Positions 1-7,780 of a stretch of 64,000 bases of DNA are shown here, piece after piece (position 1 is the first letter of the stretch; each line of letters starts with the position of its first letter). A program made the position numbers and the translations under genes. The DNA comes from Bacteroidales bacterium (GTDB lineage: Bacteria > Bacteroidota > Bacteroidia > Bacteroidales > GCA-2748055). The notes under the pieces were generated by a model. It was not told the origin of the DNA and did no database searches. It saw only the letters and a list, made by a program, of their open reading frames with translations. The stretch is from NCBI GenBank assembly GCA_023138875.1, contig JAGLOO010000048.1, positions 1 through 64,000 on the forward strand. Reading direction: 5' to 3'.

Positions 1-50
1 TGGAATTTACTAGAGTATATATGTTAGACAAAATAAATACAAGGAATCAA

Positions 51-575
51 ATGGAAAAAGAAAAAATATTTAAAAGACATGAAAACAGAAAAGATCTTGC
101 GGGAGAATATGTTTTTGGTGATATTGGGCAGGTTATCTTTCTATTAATATTTCTAGTTGTATGGATAACTGATTCCTTTTTTATAAAGTATTCAATTTTG
201 GCTTCTGATTATTTCTCACTTTACATCAGAATTCCTTTAGCGGTCATTGTTTTATCTATTGCCATATATTTAGCAAAACAAGGATTGACCATCGTCTTTG
301 CTGAAGTAAGAGAGGAACCGATGGTTATTCGAAAAGGAGTTTTTAGTATTGTGCGACATCCCATTTATCTTGGCGCAATTCTGTTTTACCCTGCATTGCT
401 AATTTTCTCTTTTTCGCTGGTTGCGGCATTTATCTGGGTAGGTGTCATCTTGTTTTACTTTTATCTTTGCAAACATGAAGAAAAACTACTCATCGAGATA
501 TTTGGAAAAGACTATGAAAAATATAAATCAGAAACACCTATGCTTATACCAAGACTAATAAAACGAAACGAATAA
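51..575 (+). CDS. Isoprenylcysteine carboxyl methyltransferase-like membrane protein (cassette gene A)
   Basis: This is a multi-pass inner-membrane protein of about 174 residues in the ICMT/PEMT-like methyltransferase family. It has the family signature RHPIYLGAIL and the C-terminal EE..L...FG.DYE.Y motif, which form the SAM-binding part. Three to four hydrophobic segments are visible. An upstream ATG at 21 overlaps the cassette core GTTAGAC, so the ATG at 51, preceded by AAGGA, is preferred. The substrate is unknown; bacterial members methylate varied small or lipid-like molecules. A clear paralogue lies at 10531-11043, sharing the GDIGQ and VWITDSF motifs. The gene is the cargo of cassette A, is followed after 1 bp by the attC core, and is more AT-rich than its paralogue. 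Confidence 0.8.
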   Translation: MEKEKIFKRHENRKDLAGEYVFGDIGQVIFLLIFLVVWITDSFFIKYSILASDYFSLYIRIPLAVIVLSIAIYLAKQGLTIVFAEVREEPMVIRKGVFSIVRHPIYLGAILFYPALLIFSFSLVAAFIWVGVILFYFYLCKHEEKLLIEIFGKDYEKYKSETPMLIPRLIKRNE

Positions 576-576
576 T

Positions 577-643
577 GTCTAACAAATTGCTTAACCCGAC
601 ATTACTCGCTGCGCTCGCACTGCGGGTTAGCATAGCGTTCTGC
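577..643 (+). other. attC-like recombination site A
   Basis: The order is R'' GTCTAAC (577-583), a 5-nt spacer, L'' GCTTAACCCG (589-598), a terminal part with a small GC-rich hairpin, L' CGGGTTAGC (623-631), a 5-nt spacer and R' GTTCTGC (637-643). L'' pairs with L' except for one extra T, like the extrahelical base that directs strand choice in attC sites. The R' core departs from GTTRRRY. The core used by the next cassette, GTTAAGC, lies at 692-698, leaving about 50 bp (644-691) that may be the scar of a lost cassette. Confidence 0.6.
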
Positions 644-723
644 GATCATAAAAAAGGGATGGAAATAGTTTAGAGGTGCGTTTGTATAGAAGTTAAGCTG
701 CATATTAAATAGAAACAAAAGAA

Positions 724-2868
724 ATGGAAAAATTAATGATTTCAGTACACAAAAAGCTTAAAGATCCACTTACCTATGTTTCTTTATTTTCATTAATACT
801 TGCAATTCTTGTTGTATTAGAAACAAACAATATTGGACCCATAAAAAAAGCATTAATCATTTTATTAATTTTCATCACTTTTTTTTTAACTCTTTGGAAA
901 ATTTATACATGGTATTCTTCAAAAAGAAAATATGTATTCTATGAAAATTGGAACAATGCACCTAAATATTATCAAGTAGATGAAACGTTAAAATATTTAG
1001 CAGAACAAAAATGTAAACTCGAAATTATCAGCCGAACTAGTATGCAATGGCTTTTAGGTAGAGAGATTGACTGGAATCAAAAGAATGAAAAATACATTAA
1101 TAAAAAAAATGAACTTAAAGATGCAATTAAAGGTGCATTAAAAAGAGGAAGTAGCATACATTTTATTCTACAAAATCCTGATCTAAAAATAGGACAATTT
1201 GGCACAGAAGAACAGACTAGGCTTTATAAACAAACCATTGATGCAATTGAAAGTTTTGAAGATATTTTTAAAGAACTTGATCAAGAGCTTACAGAAAATT
1301 TCACATTGAAAATTTCTAATGAAATCATTGATAATAGCATGCTTCGTTTAGAAAAAAATAATAAAATAATTCGGTTTATTTTCGAAATAAGCATCAGATT
1401 TAAAAACAAACAAGAGAGCAAATTCTCAAAGCCTTTTTTAGCATTTACTGTTGAAACTGAAGAATTAATTGAATTTGAGAAAAAGTTTAATGATATTAGA
1501 ACAAATGCCCAACCTAGAGCAGAATTCTTTAAGAATCTTGCCTACAAAGAAATCGATAAGACCATTTTAAAATTCAATCAATTTTCAAAAATCCGCAATA
1601 ACAATAATAAATATCTGATAAATCCATTTGCCAAACTGTATAAAAATGAATTAATTGAATCAAACCTTTCTATTCCATCTTTAACTTCAATACAATTACT
1701 TATTACTAATAAATGTACAACACATTGCATTATGTGTGATCATTATAAGATTAGCAAAAAAAAGGAAGCAGAGCTGTATTTTACGGAAATTCAATATATA
1801 CTTAAATGCATAAAAGAAATTGGGACTAAATCGATTATCATTTCAGGAGGAGAACCTTTAGCAAGATCCGATTTTTTTGAAATTATTGAACACTCAAGTT
1901 ATCTTGGATTGCACACAGGATTGTTAACAAATGGAATAAAAAATGAAAATGGCATTCACAAGTCTATCTCGAAAATTGATGCAAGGAAAATAGCTGCATA
2001 TATTTCATGGATTCAATTATCTATAGATTCAGTTCAAAACGATACTTACCATGCTATTAGAGGTCGTGATTATCTTGATTTAGTTTTACAAACACTAATC
2101 CAATTAATTCTAGTTAATTATAGAAATATCGAAATCACATATACCATCCAAGAAAGAAATATTAATGAGATAAGTTCATACCGAAAAGATTTCAGGGAAA
2201 AGATTTCTGGTATAATAGATAAACATTTTAAAGATGAAGCAAAAGATTTATTACTTAAACATGTTTTAGAAATACCTGTTCGCTTTAAATTTGCTCATGG
2301 ACCAGTAGATGAAATTAACTATTTATGTAAAGAAGAAAGTCTAAAAAAACTACTTAGATCATTCCCGCACCAAAGTAATTTTAATTATATAAATTCAATG
2401 ATTGATGAAGAATTCTTTAATTATAAAGATCTGGCAAGCGGCAAACCTCTTGCCAGTAGAATGAAATCATATTCAAAGGATAGCAAATGTTTTGCTATGC
2501 GTTTTTCATGTAAAATTGATTCTTATGGGGATATATATCCTTGTTGTTTTTTATTTGATGATAATAATTCAAATTCTGATTTTCGATCACAATATAAAAT
2601 TGGAAGTATGAGATCAAATACAAGTAACATTGCATATGGAAAGAAAAATCATCTTAAAAAGGCTCTTTTAAGTTCACAATACAAGAAACTAATAAATACA
2701 AATCTCCCTATTGATTCTGAAGCTTGTACATATTGTACAAGACATTTTTATCAAAACGAGTTTTTAAATAAAATTTCAGCGATTTTTGATAAAAACAAAG
2801 AAAACAATTTAGTTGAGGACATTATTGAAAATAACAACTATGTATTTGATGAAAATTTATGGATATAA
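724..2868 (+). CDS. Membrane-anchored radical SAM protein with N-terminal PLD-like domain (cassette gene B)
   Basis: The 714-residue protein begins with one or two transmembrane segments (about residues 15-60). A soluble region follows (about 95-270) whose pattern, including IHFILQNPD and a helix-rich stretch, recalls the non-catalytic PLD-like/DUF5919 fold. The radical SAM core has the [4Fe-4S] motif C331-x3-C335-x2-C338 and an ISGGEPL SAM-binding motif. A Cys-rich SPASM/twitch-like tail follows (CFAMRFSC, PCCF near 590-610, CTYC near 675) that could hold auxiliary clusters. The SAM chemistry is secure; the substrate and the role of the N-terminal domain are unknown. It fills cassette B alone and is very large for a cassette gene. 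The start ATG lies 25 bp inside the cassette boundary, without a clear RBS. Confidence 0.8.
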   Translation: MEKLMISVHKKLKDPLTYVSLFSLILAILVVLETNNIGPIKKALIILLIFITFFLTLWKIYTWYSSKRKYVFYENWNNAPKYYQVDETLKYLAEQKCKLEIISRTSMQWLLGREIDWNQKNEKYINKKNELKDAIKGALKRGSSIHFILQNPDLKIGQFGTEEQTRLYKQTIDAIESFEDIFKELDQELTENFTLKISNEIIDNSMLRLEKNNKIIRFIFEISIRFKNKQESKFSKPFLAFTVETEELIEFEKKFNDIRTNAQPRAEFFKNLAYKEIDKTILKFNQFSKIRNNNNKYLINPFAKLYKNELIESNLSIPSLTSIQLLITNKCTTHCIMCDHYKISKKKEAELYFTEIQYILKCIKEIGTKSIIISGGEPLARSDFFEIIEHSSYLGLHTGLLTNGIKNENGIHKSISKIDARKIAAYISWIQLSIDSVQNDTYHAIRGRDYLDLVLQTLIQLILVNYRNIEITYTIQERNINEISSYRKDFREKISGIIDKHFKDEAKDLLLKHVLEIPVRFKFAHGPVDEINYLCKEESLKKLLRSFPHQSNFNYINSMIDEEFFNYKDLASGKPLASRMKSYSKDSKCFAMRFSCKIDSYGDIYPCCFLFDDNNSNSDFRSQYKIGSMRSNTSNIAYGKKNHLKKALLSSQYKKLINTNLPIDSEACTYCTRHFYQNEFLNKISAIFDKNKENNLVEDIIENNNYVFDENLWI

Positions 2869-2876
2869 AATACGCA

Positions 2877-2946
2877 GCTTAACACTTAAGTATCGTTTTA
2901 GGCGGTAGCCGAATATGTACTTTTTGTTGCACTAAACCGGTTATGG
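2877..2946 (+). other. attC-like recombination site B
   Basis: R'' GCTTAAC (2877-2883) is complementary to the start of its own cassette (692-698, extending to 10 bp). L'' CGTTTTAG (2894-2901) pairs with L' CTAAACCG (2932-2939) at 7 of 8 positions, and GTTATGG (2940-2946) follows directly as R'. The spacers are unequal (10 nt against 0), which is unusual for attC. Confidence 0.55.
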
Positions 2947-2962
2947 CAGGCGTGATACCTTA

Positions 2963-4057
2963 TTATATTGTGGAATCGATTATTTCAGGTGAGCCTGGTT
3001 GCAAATTTCGCATTGCATTTTGGTCGGATATTTCGTGAGAAGGAGATCTTTTATCCGGCAAAACACTGTATTGTTTCAAAATCCTACAACATAAATAAGT
3101 AATCCAAGGTGATGGTTCTTTCTTATTTGAAAAATCCCACCCCTTATAATTCATAAATACAGAAGTTGGTTTAAATCTACTATCCAAGGATTGAGAATTA
3201 GTAATCCAGTCAATTAATTCCCTTACAACAGGTTCATCTTTCAAAAAATTAAACATGGTCAATACATCAGCTAAATACAATGCATTATACCAAACAAATG
3301 GATATTTAAAAGTCCAAAATTTCTTTGAACGTCCAAAATAGTAAAGAGTTTTTCCATAATCCTTATGAAATTTTAACGGTTCGAAAGCGAATTTTGAATA
3401 TTCAGATTCTTTTAACTCCGGAACCTTAGAAAAAATATCAAGTGCCATTAATCCCGCTATTGGGCAGCCTATTTGTAGTTTTTTAAACTGACTCTCAACA
3501 AAGAAAAAATGGCAAAACCAACCTCTTTTATCAATCCACTTACTTTTCAACTCTTCGATAGCTTTTTCAACTTGTACATTTCTTACGCCTAATTCATATA
3601 AAGCATATGTTATTATTGGTGAATTACAAGGTGAGACATGCCATACATCTGCTGTTAAGTCAGGCTTCTTAAACTTTTCACCTTTTTTTGGTCGTTCCGG
3701 GATTTGTCCACGAACTGCAAACAGATTATCAATTATATGTTGAGTTGCCTTATTAATTGTATCAGATAAATTAAGGTTAGTATGTTTAATACCGAAATCA
3801 GCTAATATTCGGAGTTTGAAATAACTGATTTTCGGGTCATTGTTTCGTGTAGGAGCAACAGCAATCCAATCTTTTATTTCGTTAGCTAATCCAATAATAT
3901 TTTCATCACTCAGTAAATCTGATTTTGCATTAATTACTTCACCATCTGTTTCTGAAAGATCAAGTAAATCTGTCAAAGTTCGATATTTCGTCCAGGGATT
4001 ACTCTCAAGTAACCAGGGTATCGGATTGTCTTTTAATTCATTTGTCCAATTCATCAT
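2963..4057 (-). CDS. Alpha/alpha-toroid (prenyltransferase/terpene-cyclase fold) protein, antisense in cassette C
   Basis: The protein has 364 residues and no signal peptide or membrane segment. Its N-terminus (PWLLESNPWTKYRTLTDLL) and C-terminus (KKEPSPWITYLCCRILK) match a family of uncharacterised bacterial proteins built from repeated helix pairs, resembling the squalene cyclase/prenyltransferase alpha/alpha toroid. I see no DXDD cyclase motif, so catalysis is unproven. The gene lies antisense to the polarity of the cassette array, with attC-like sites on both sides. An antisense cassette gene normally needs its own promoter. Confidence 0.68.
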   Translation of the reverse strand: MMNWTNELKDNPIPWLLESNPWTKYRTLTDLLDLSETDGEVINAKSDLLSDENIIGLANEIKDWIAVAPTRNNDPKISYFKLRILADFGIKHTNLNLSDTINKATQHIIDNLFAVRGQIPERPKKGEKFKKPDLTADVWHVSPCNSPIITYALYELGVRNVQVEKAIEELKSKWIDKRGWFCHFFFVESQFKKLQIGCPIAGLMALDIFSKVPELKESEYSKFAFEPLKFHKDYGKTLYYFGRSKKFWTFKYPFVWYNALYLADVLTMFNFLKDEPVVRELIDWITNSQSLDSRFKPTSVFMNYKGWDFSNKKEPSPWITYLCCRILKQYSVLPDKRSPSHEISDQNAMRNLQPGSPEIIDSTI

Positions 4058-4079
4058 TACAATGTCCTCTTATAATGTT

Positions 4080-4200
4080 GCCTAACGGGGCGTTAAACGG
4101 ATTGTTCTGGTACGTTCGGTTTGACTTCCAATTAAAGATACGGTTTTGTGACGGACAATTATTCTGCTTCTAAATGCGATTTGGTTTAGCGATGTTAGCG
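4080..4200 (+). other. attC-like recombination site C
   Basis: R'' GCCTAAC (4080-4086), spacer GGGG, L'' CGTTAAAC (4091-4098), a long terminal segment of about 85 nt, L' GTTTAGCG (4184-4191), spacer AT and R' GTTAGCG (4194-4200). L'' and L' pair at 7 of 8 positions. The R'' core conforms to RYYYAAC; R' deviates at one position. The length of 121 bp is within the known attC range. No matching core for a following cassette was found, so this may be the last site of the array. Confidence 0.58.
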
Positions 4201-4250
4201 CCTGGGCATTAAAACATATTGAAGAACGTAACCATCACAATAGGACTTCC

Positions 4251-4463
4251 TTATTTTACTCTCGACAGAACTCCGAATGGGATTTCATCAATCTCATTTC
4301 CATTCTTTTTTAGTTTGATCCTCACTTTATCCTCCTCTACAAGATTAAGATATGTGACATTTTCCTCCCCAGCAATCTTAAATACGGACTGCCATTCCCC
4401 TTTGTTGCAGCATAAACAAGCAATCAAGCAGACCAGATAAAAGGTATTTCTTAGTATTCTCAT
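4251..4463 (-). CDS. Small putative lipoprotein
   Basis: The 70-residue product has a basic N-terminus, a hydrophobic stretch and a lipobox-like LIAC, followed by CLCCNKGEW, typical of a lipoprotein signal peptide processed by signal peptidase II. The remaining 45 residues are charged and have no recognised domain. An overlapping forward ORF (4219-4440) has no such features and is taken as its shadow. The gene lies just right of attC-like site C and may belong to a further cassette or to the chromosome flank. Confidence 0.5.
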   Translation of the reverse strand: MRILRNTFYLVCLIACLCCNKGEWQSVFKIAGEENVTYLNLVEEDKVRIKLKKNGNEIDEIPFGVLSRVK

Positions 4464-4618
4464 TTAACTATGTCTGATGTTACTCTATCTAATCTATTTG
4501 ATTCTCGAGTGAACAGCTACAAAGTCCAAGTCAATGCTGAATGTGCCTGAACGGACAATTTTTATCAGGAGACAAGCTGGTATTTACACAATGGCGACAG
4601 TTATTATTAAATATTCTC

Positions 4619-6319
4619 TCATTTAGAGTATTTTTTTGATTGTAGTATTGTTGGTTGACCTGCTGCATTCTGGCTTGCTGCATCACCATATATATAGTAA
4701 ATATCTGTTCCAAGTGTTTCTATGCCAACTGGTCTCATGCAATTGCTAAAATCACCTGATATTGTATTCCAACCTGTTCCATCAAAAAGATAAAGAGCAG
4801 GATAGTGCGATTCTGCTGATTCAACTTTCTCGGTGGAAATTATTATGTTTCCATCACTGTCTATAGCCATTGCAAAGGAGTCAAAGAACCATTCGGCATC
4901 ATCCGGAATTAGATTTTCGACTGTTGAAGAACTTGTGACTTTATAAACACCCCCATTATAAGTATAAGACCGTGTACCTGAATTGAAATATAGTTCAGAA
5001 CTATTCTTTGCTAATTCAATATTTCCTAACCATTCCTGATACCACTCCAGGTCAGTATCCCAAGTTGTTCCATTAAGATGTTTAATAAAAAACGTATCAT
5101 CTACCCTATAATTTAAATATAGAGTACCATCAATATTTTCAATAGCAGGTTCAAAAATGCTTCCAGCAGCAATTATTCCATTAGCATCTCCACCGATGGT
5201 ATCCCACACAGCACCGTCCCATTTCAAAACCTGTAAGTCATAATCTGGTGCTTGTTTTATTGCCATATACAGATCATTATTAAATACATCTATTGATACT
5301 GACGATGGACTATCATCTTTTCCGAGATTACCGGGTGTAAGATTTGATGACCAGACAGAACCATTCCATTCATACACGCATAACGAATCGCTAAGACCTG
5401 CCATATAAGATTTATCCGAATTCGCAGCAAAGTTTGTTTCATCGAAACTAACATCCGGAATCGATGTCCAAAGTTTTTGCCATGTACTTCCATTGAGTTT
5501 ATATAAAGCTGGTTTACCATAGGCTGTAATAGCTGCATCTTTTATTACACCGAGATAAACAGTATTATCTATTCGTTTAGTTAGAAGATTATATATTGCA
5601 CCCGATACGGATGCTGTTGCTTGTCCTAAATCTGTTATTGTATAATTAATTATAGGGTTTCCACTATTCTGAGGTACAGCACTAATAATTGTTCCTTCTG
5701 AGATTGAATAAAATGGGGAAAACCATGTGTCAATACGATAAAAAAATGATTTTCCTTGTAATTCGGGATTAGAATAAAAATTGTCGTGGTAAGCCCTGTC
5801 GTGATCTACATCTGCAATTTTTTCATACGTACCAAGCGAGTCTTCACTTCTATAGATATCAAAACGAATTTTAACATCATTTAAAAAGCTTTCATTATTG
5901 CCTTCGTTCCATTTTAATGAATTGCTCGTTTCGCCTATTGTTATTTCGATATCTGTAACTGGAAGAATATCATAGGCATATCCTTCTTCAATTTCTGAAT
6001 ATTCAGCATCATCTGGCCAGTCATTACGAATTCGATACTCGAACACTTTACCTGGGGGCATACCTTCATTACCATATCCATGCCTGTCAAAAAACGGGTC
6101 CCCGGTTCCGGTTATAATTTGCCAGTTTTGGGTTCCTTTTTCCCTGCGCTCAACTAAAACACTTCCAACATTAGGATCTTTTTCGAAATCAATGTAGACT
6201 GTCGCAACTGAAAATCCTTTAGATGCAGTAAATCTTTTGGGTTTTGGATTGCCTTCTTCTTTTTCACACGAAATCAGAATCAATAAAACCACTAAGCTGA
6301 GACTAAATATTTTTTTCAT
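4619..6319 (-). CDS. Outer-surface lipoprotein with fibronectin-like and propeller-like repeats
   Basis: The 566-residue protein has a lipoprotein signal (LLILISCEKEE), so it is probably anchored in the outer membrane. Residues about 30-220 look like two fibronectin type III-like beta domains. The rest holds five or six divergent repeats of the form LYxxNGxxW (LYKLNGSTWQ, VYEWNGSVWS, VLKWDGAVWD, IKHLNGTTWD, LYLFDGTGWN), consistent with a kelch-like six-bladed propeller. No catalytic motif is seen, so binding or adhesion is the likeliest role. It is transcribed alone and shares the AT-rich composition of the left flank. Confidence 0.65.
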   Translation of the reverse strand: MKKIFSLSLVVLLILISCEKEEGNPKPKRFTASKGFSVATVYIDFEKDPNVGSVLVERREKGTQNWQIITGTGDPFFDRHGYGNEGMPPGKVFEYRIRNDWPDDAEYSEIEEGYAYDILPVTDIEITIGETSNSLKWNEGNNESFLNDVKIRFDIYRSEDSLGTYEKIADVDHDRAYHDNFYSNPELQGKSFFYRIDTWFSPFYSISEGTIISAVPQNSGNPIINYTITDLGQATASVSGAIYNLLTKRIDNTVYLGVIKDAAITAYGKPALYKLNGSTWQKLWTSIPDVSFDETNFAANSDKSYMAGLSDSLCVYEWNGSVWSSNLTPGNLGKDDSPSSVSIDVFNNDLYMAIKQAPDYDLQVLKWDGAVWDTIGGDANGIIAAGSIFEPAIENIDGTLYLNYRVDDTFFIKHLNGTTWDTDLEWYQEWLGNIELAKNSSELYFNSGTRSYTYNGGVYKVTSSSTVENLIPDDAEWFFDSFAMAIDSDGNIIISTEKVESAESHYPALYLFDGTGWNTISGDFSNCMRPVGIETLGTDIYYIYGDAASQNAAGQPTILQSKKYSK

Positions 6320-6650
6320 ATCTGTTTTTTATTATTAGTTTGCTTGTTAAAATTATCGCCAACGTATGTATAATAATAGCACTGGTGTTTATTTCTACTA
6401 TATGCTAATTCTTTTATATCTCACTAATTGCAATAATTCCAGAATATTTAAACTCTCAATCAAAGCAGAACTTCTTGCAAATTGCATTCCCAATAACCCT
6501 TAGTACGTAAAATGGAGATTTGTGTTTAGTCTTGTAGGAAAATCTCAAAGTATTGTTGAGGTTGATGTCACTTTAAATCTAACGAATATCTACTGGATAT
6601 CAATATCTACTTGCTAACAAGGAAAAGTTACACCTTTTTTACACCCGTCA
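6320..6650. other. AT-rich intergenic stretch
   Basis: About 330 bases hold no ORF with coding character, no repeat and no RNA gene that I can recognise. It probably contains the promoter of the lipoprotein gene ending at 4619. A GCTAAC at 6613-6618 resembles an attC core but has no palindrome around it. Confidence 0.4.
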
Positions 6651-6687
6651 AAAAGAAAAACGCCCTACATGCTTGACATATAGAGCG
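6651..6687 (-). terminator. Rho-independent terminator of tRNA-Arg
   Basis: On the minus strand a stem CGCTCTA/TAGGGCG with an A/T-rich inner part is followed by TTTTTCTTTTT, 18 bp beyond the tRNA 3' end. It is a standard intrinsic terminator. Confidence 0.75.
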
Positions 6688-6704
6688 CTTATATCTAATT
6701 TATG

Positions 6705-6776
6705 TAGCTCCACCAGGACTCGAACCTGGATCTACGGTTTAGGAAACCGCTATTCTATCCCTTGAACTATGGAGCC
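6705..6776 (-). tRNA. tRNA-Arg (anticodon CCT)
   Basis: The 72-nt cloverleaf folds fully: acceptor GGCTCCA/TGGAGCT with a terminal G-T wobble, anticodon stem GCGGT/ACCGT around loop TTCCTAA, and T-arm CCAGG-TTCGAGT-CCTGG. The anticodon CCT reads AGG. CCA is not encoded. It sits between the AT-rich left flank and the housekeeping region, a common place for integration boundaries, but no direct repeat of its 3' end was found. Confidence 0.95.
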
Positions 6777-6789
6777 AGAAATTGCGGGG

Positions 6790-6821
6790 CAAATTTAGGT
6801 TAATTCTGATTTACTGCCAAA
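6790..6821 (-). promoter_or_regulatory. Bacteroidota-type promoter of tRNA-Arg
   Basis: On the minus strand TTTG (6818-6821), a 20-bp spacer and TAAATTTG (6790-6797) match the TTTG-N19/20-TAnnTTTG consensus of the Bacteroidota housekeeping sigma factor. The -7 element ends 13 bp before the tRNA. Confidence 0.65.
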
Positions 6822-7370
6822 TGTGATTCTGAATTTGCAGGGCCAACGCAATTAAATCCTGATGATTTTTAACAGGAACTCGTCATCCCAGTCTGCCACC
6901 AGCCGTTTGTTTTTGAGGCTACCAAGAAAATGTAAGATCATCTCAATCTTTGAAGAACCTGATTAGGGTGTCCCATCGTACAAAGCAGGAAGAAGGAATC
7001 TTCATTTCAGAAGATACAAGTGTAACGCTGTTGTTACATTTATATTTGGCAGGCTTGCTGCCATCCAGATTATATACAGCTGATATTTAAAGAGTTGAGG
7101 GATCACTTATATCCTGCTTCCCAGGTTGAAATGTTACACTGATGTGATATTCAGATCTTGAAAAACGGAGAAGGGAATTTTAGAGAAGGATATCAGCTAC
7201 AACAGCAAGGACAGTGCAATAATAGCTTCCAGGACCCTTTCGGGTGTCATCTGGCAGCCTTATTATCCAGGTCGATTATGAGTTTTGGTTGTATATAAAT
7301 AGGATTTAATTGACTTCTCACCCCTGATTTTGTAACTTGTCAACTATCGGTACTCTTAATCTTTTTGACC
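6822..7370. other. Long intergenic region with a possible decayed gene
   Basis: No intact ORF is present. On the minus strand two open stretches in different frames (about 7086-6945 and 6955-6852) overlap closely and have protein-like composition, for example SCFVRWDTLIRFFKD, and LGSLKNKRLVADWDDEF with LLKII. This would fit a small frameshifted gene remnant. No family is recognised and chance cannot be excluded. Confidence 0.25.
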
Positions 7371-7760
7371 ATGGACAATCAATATTTGTGCCCGCATTGC
7401 AGGGGTCATCTGAGGGTTGGAGACTGTATTGTATTTAAAATTCGCAATACAAAAAGAGAGAAGGGGTTGCTTCTGTTACATCCTGAAGCTGGGAATTATA
7501 CCAGCATTAAACATCCCCAATTCAATTTCCAGGAAGGAGAACGGATCGATTTCTTTTGCCCAATTTGTCTACAAAACCTGGATGCCGCTATCGATGAGAA
7601 CCTGGTTCATGTGATTATGATCGATGAACAACGTAATGAGCATGAGATCTATTTCTCCCGCATCGCCGGAGAGCTGAGAAATTACCAGTTATCTGAGGAG
7701 GGAATTACTAAAACCGGGGAGTACTCCCACATGTACACCCACTTTGAAATGTCGGATTAA
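7371..7760 (+). CDS. Zinc-ribbon-like conserved protein of unknown function
   Basis: The 129-residue cytoplasmic protein has two Cys pairs, CPHC near residue 7 and CPIC near residue 63, which together could bind one zinc ion. The C-terminal half is acidic with no recognised domain. An upstream TTG at 7365 is in frame, but the ATG at 7371 is the better start. It is convergent with the M1 peptidase gene (20 bp between stops). Confidence 0.65.
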   Translation: MDNQYLCPHCRGHLRVGDCIVFKIRNTKREKGLLLLHPEAGNYTSIKHPQFNFQEGERIDFFCPICLQNLDAAIDENLVHVIMIDEQRNEHEIYFSRIAGELRNYQLSEEGITKTGEYSHMYTHFEMSD

Positions 7761-7780
7761 TTCATCCGGCATCCGGGTAA

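Larger units (their letters stand above)
23..4200 (+). mobile_element. Integron-type gene cassette array (no integrase in view)
   Basis: Three successive units each consist of an ORF followed by an attC-like imperfect palindrome. In an integrated cassette the 5' bases derive from its own attC R' core and are therefore complementary to the R'' core at its 3' end. This holds exactly for unit A (GTTAGACA at 23-30, TGTCTAAC at 576-583) and unit B (GTTAAGCTGC at 692-701, GCAGCTTAAC at 2874-2883). It holds with a one-base indel for unit C (GTTATGGCA at 2940-2948, TTGCCTAAC at 4078-4086). The array polarity places any intI/attI to the left, outside the window. The stretch is AT-rich compared with the genes after 7 kb. 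Alternatively it is an integrase-less cluster of attC sites (CALIN). The core complementarity is seen directly; mobility is inferred. Confidence 0.72.

Noticed and set aside
21-50. Extension of the first gene to the ATG at 21
   Set aside because: That ATG overlaps the cassette core GTTAGAC, and the ATG at 51 has an AAGGA upstream and begins the conserved part.
3840-4085. Forward ORF of 81 codons
   Set aside because: It is antisense to the alpha/alpha-toroid gene and lacks any domain or signal.
6611-6618. TTGCTAAC as a further attC core closing a fourth cassette
   Set aside because: It shares only GTTAGC with the core at 4194, does not match RYYYAAC, and has no L''/L' palindrome.
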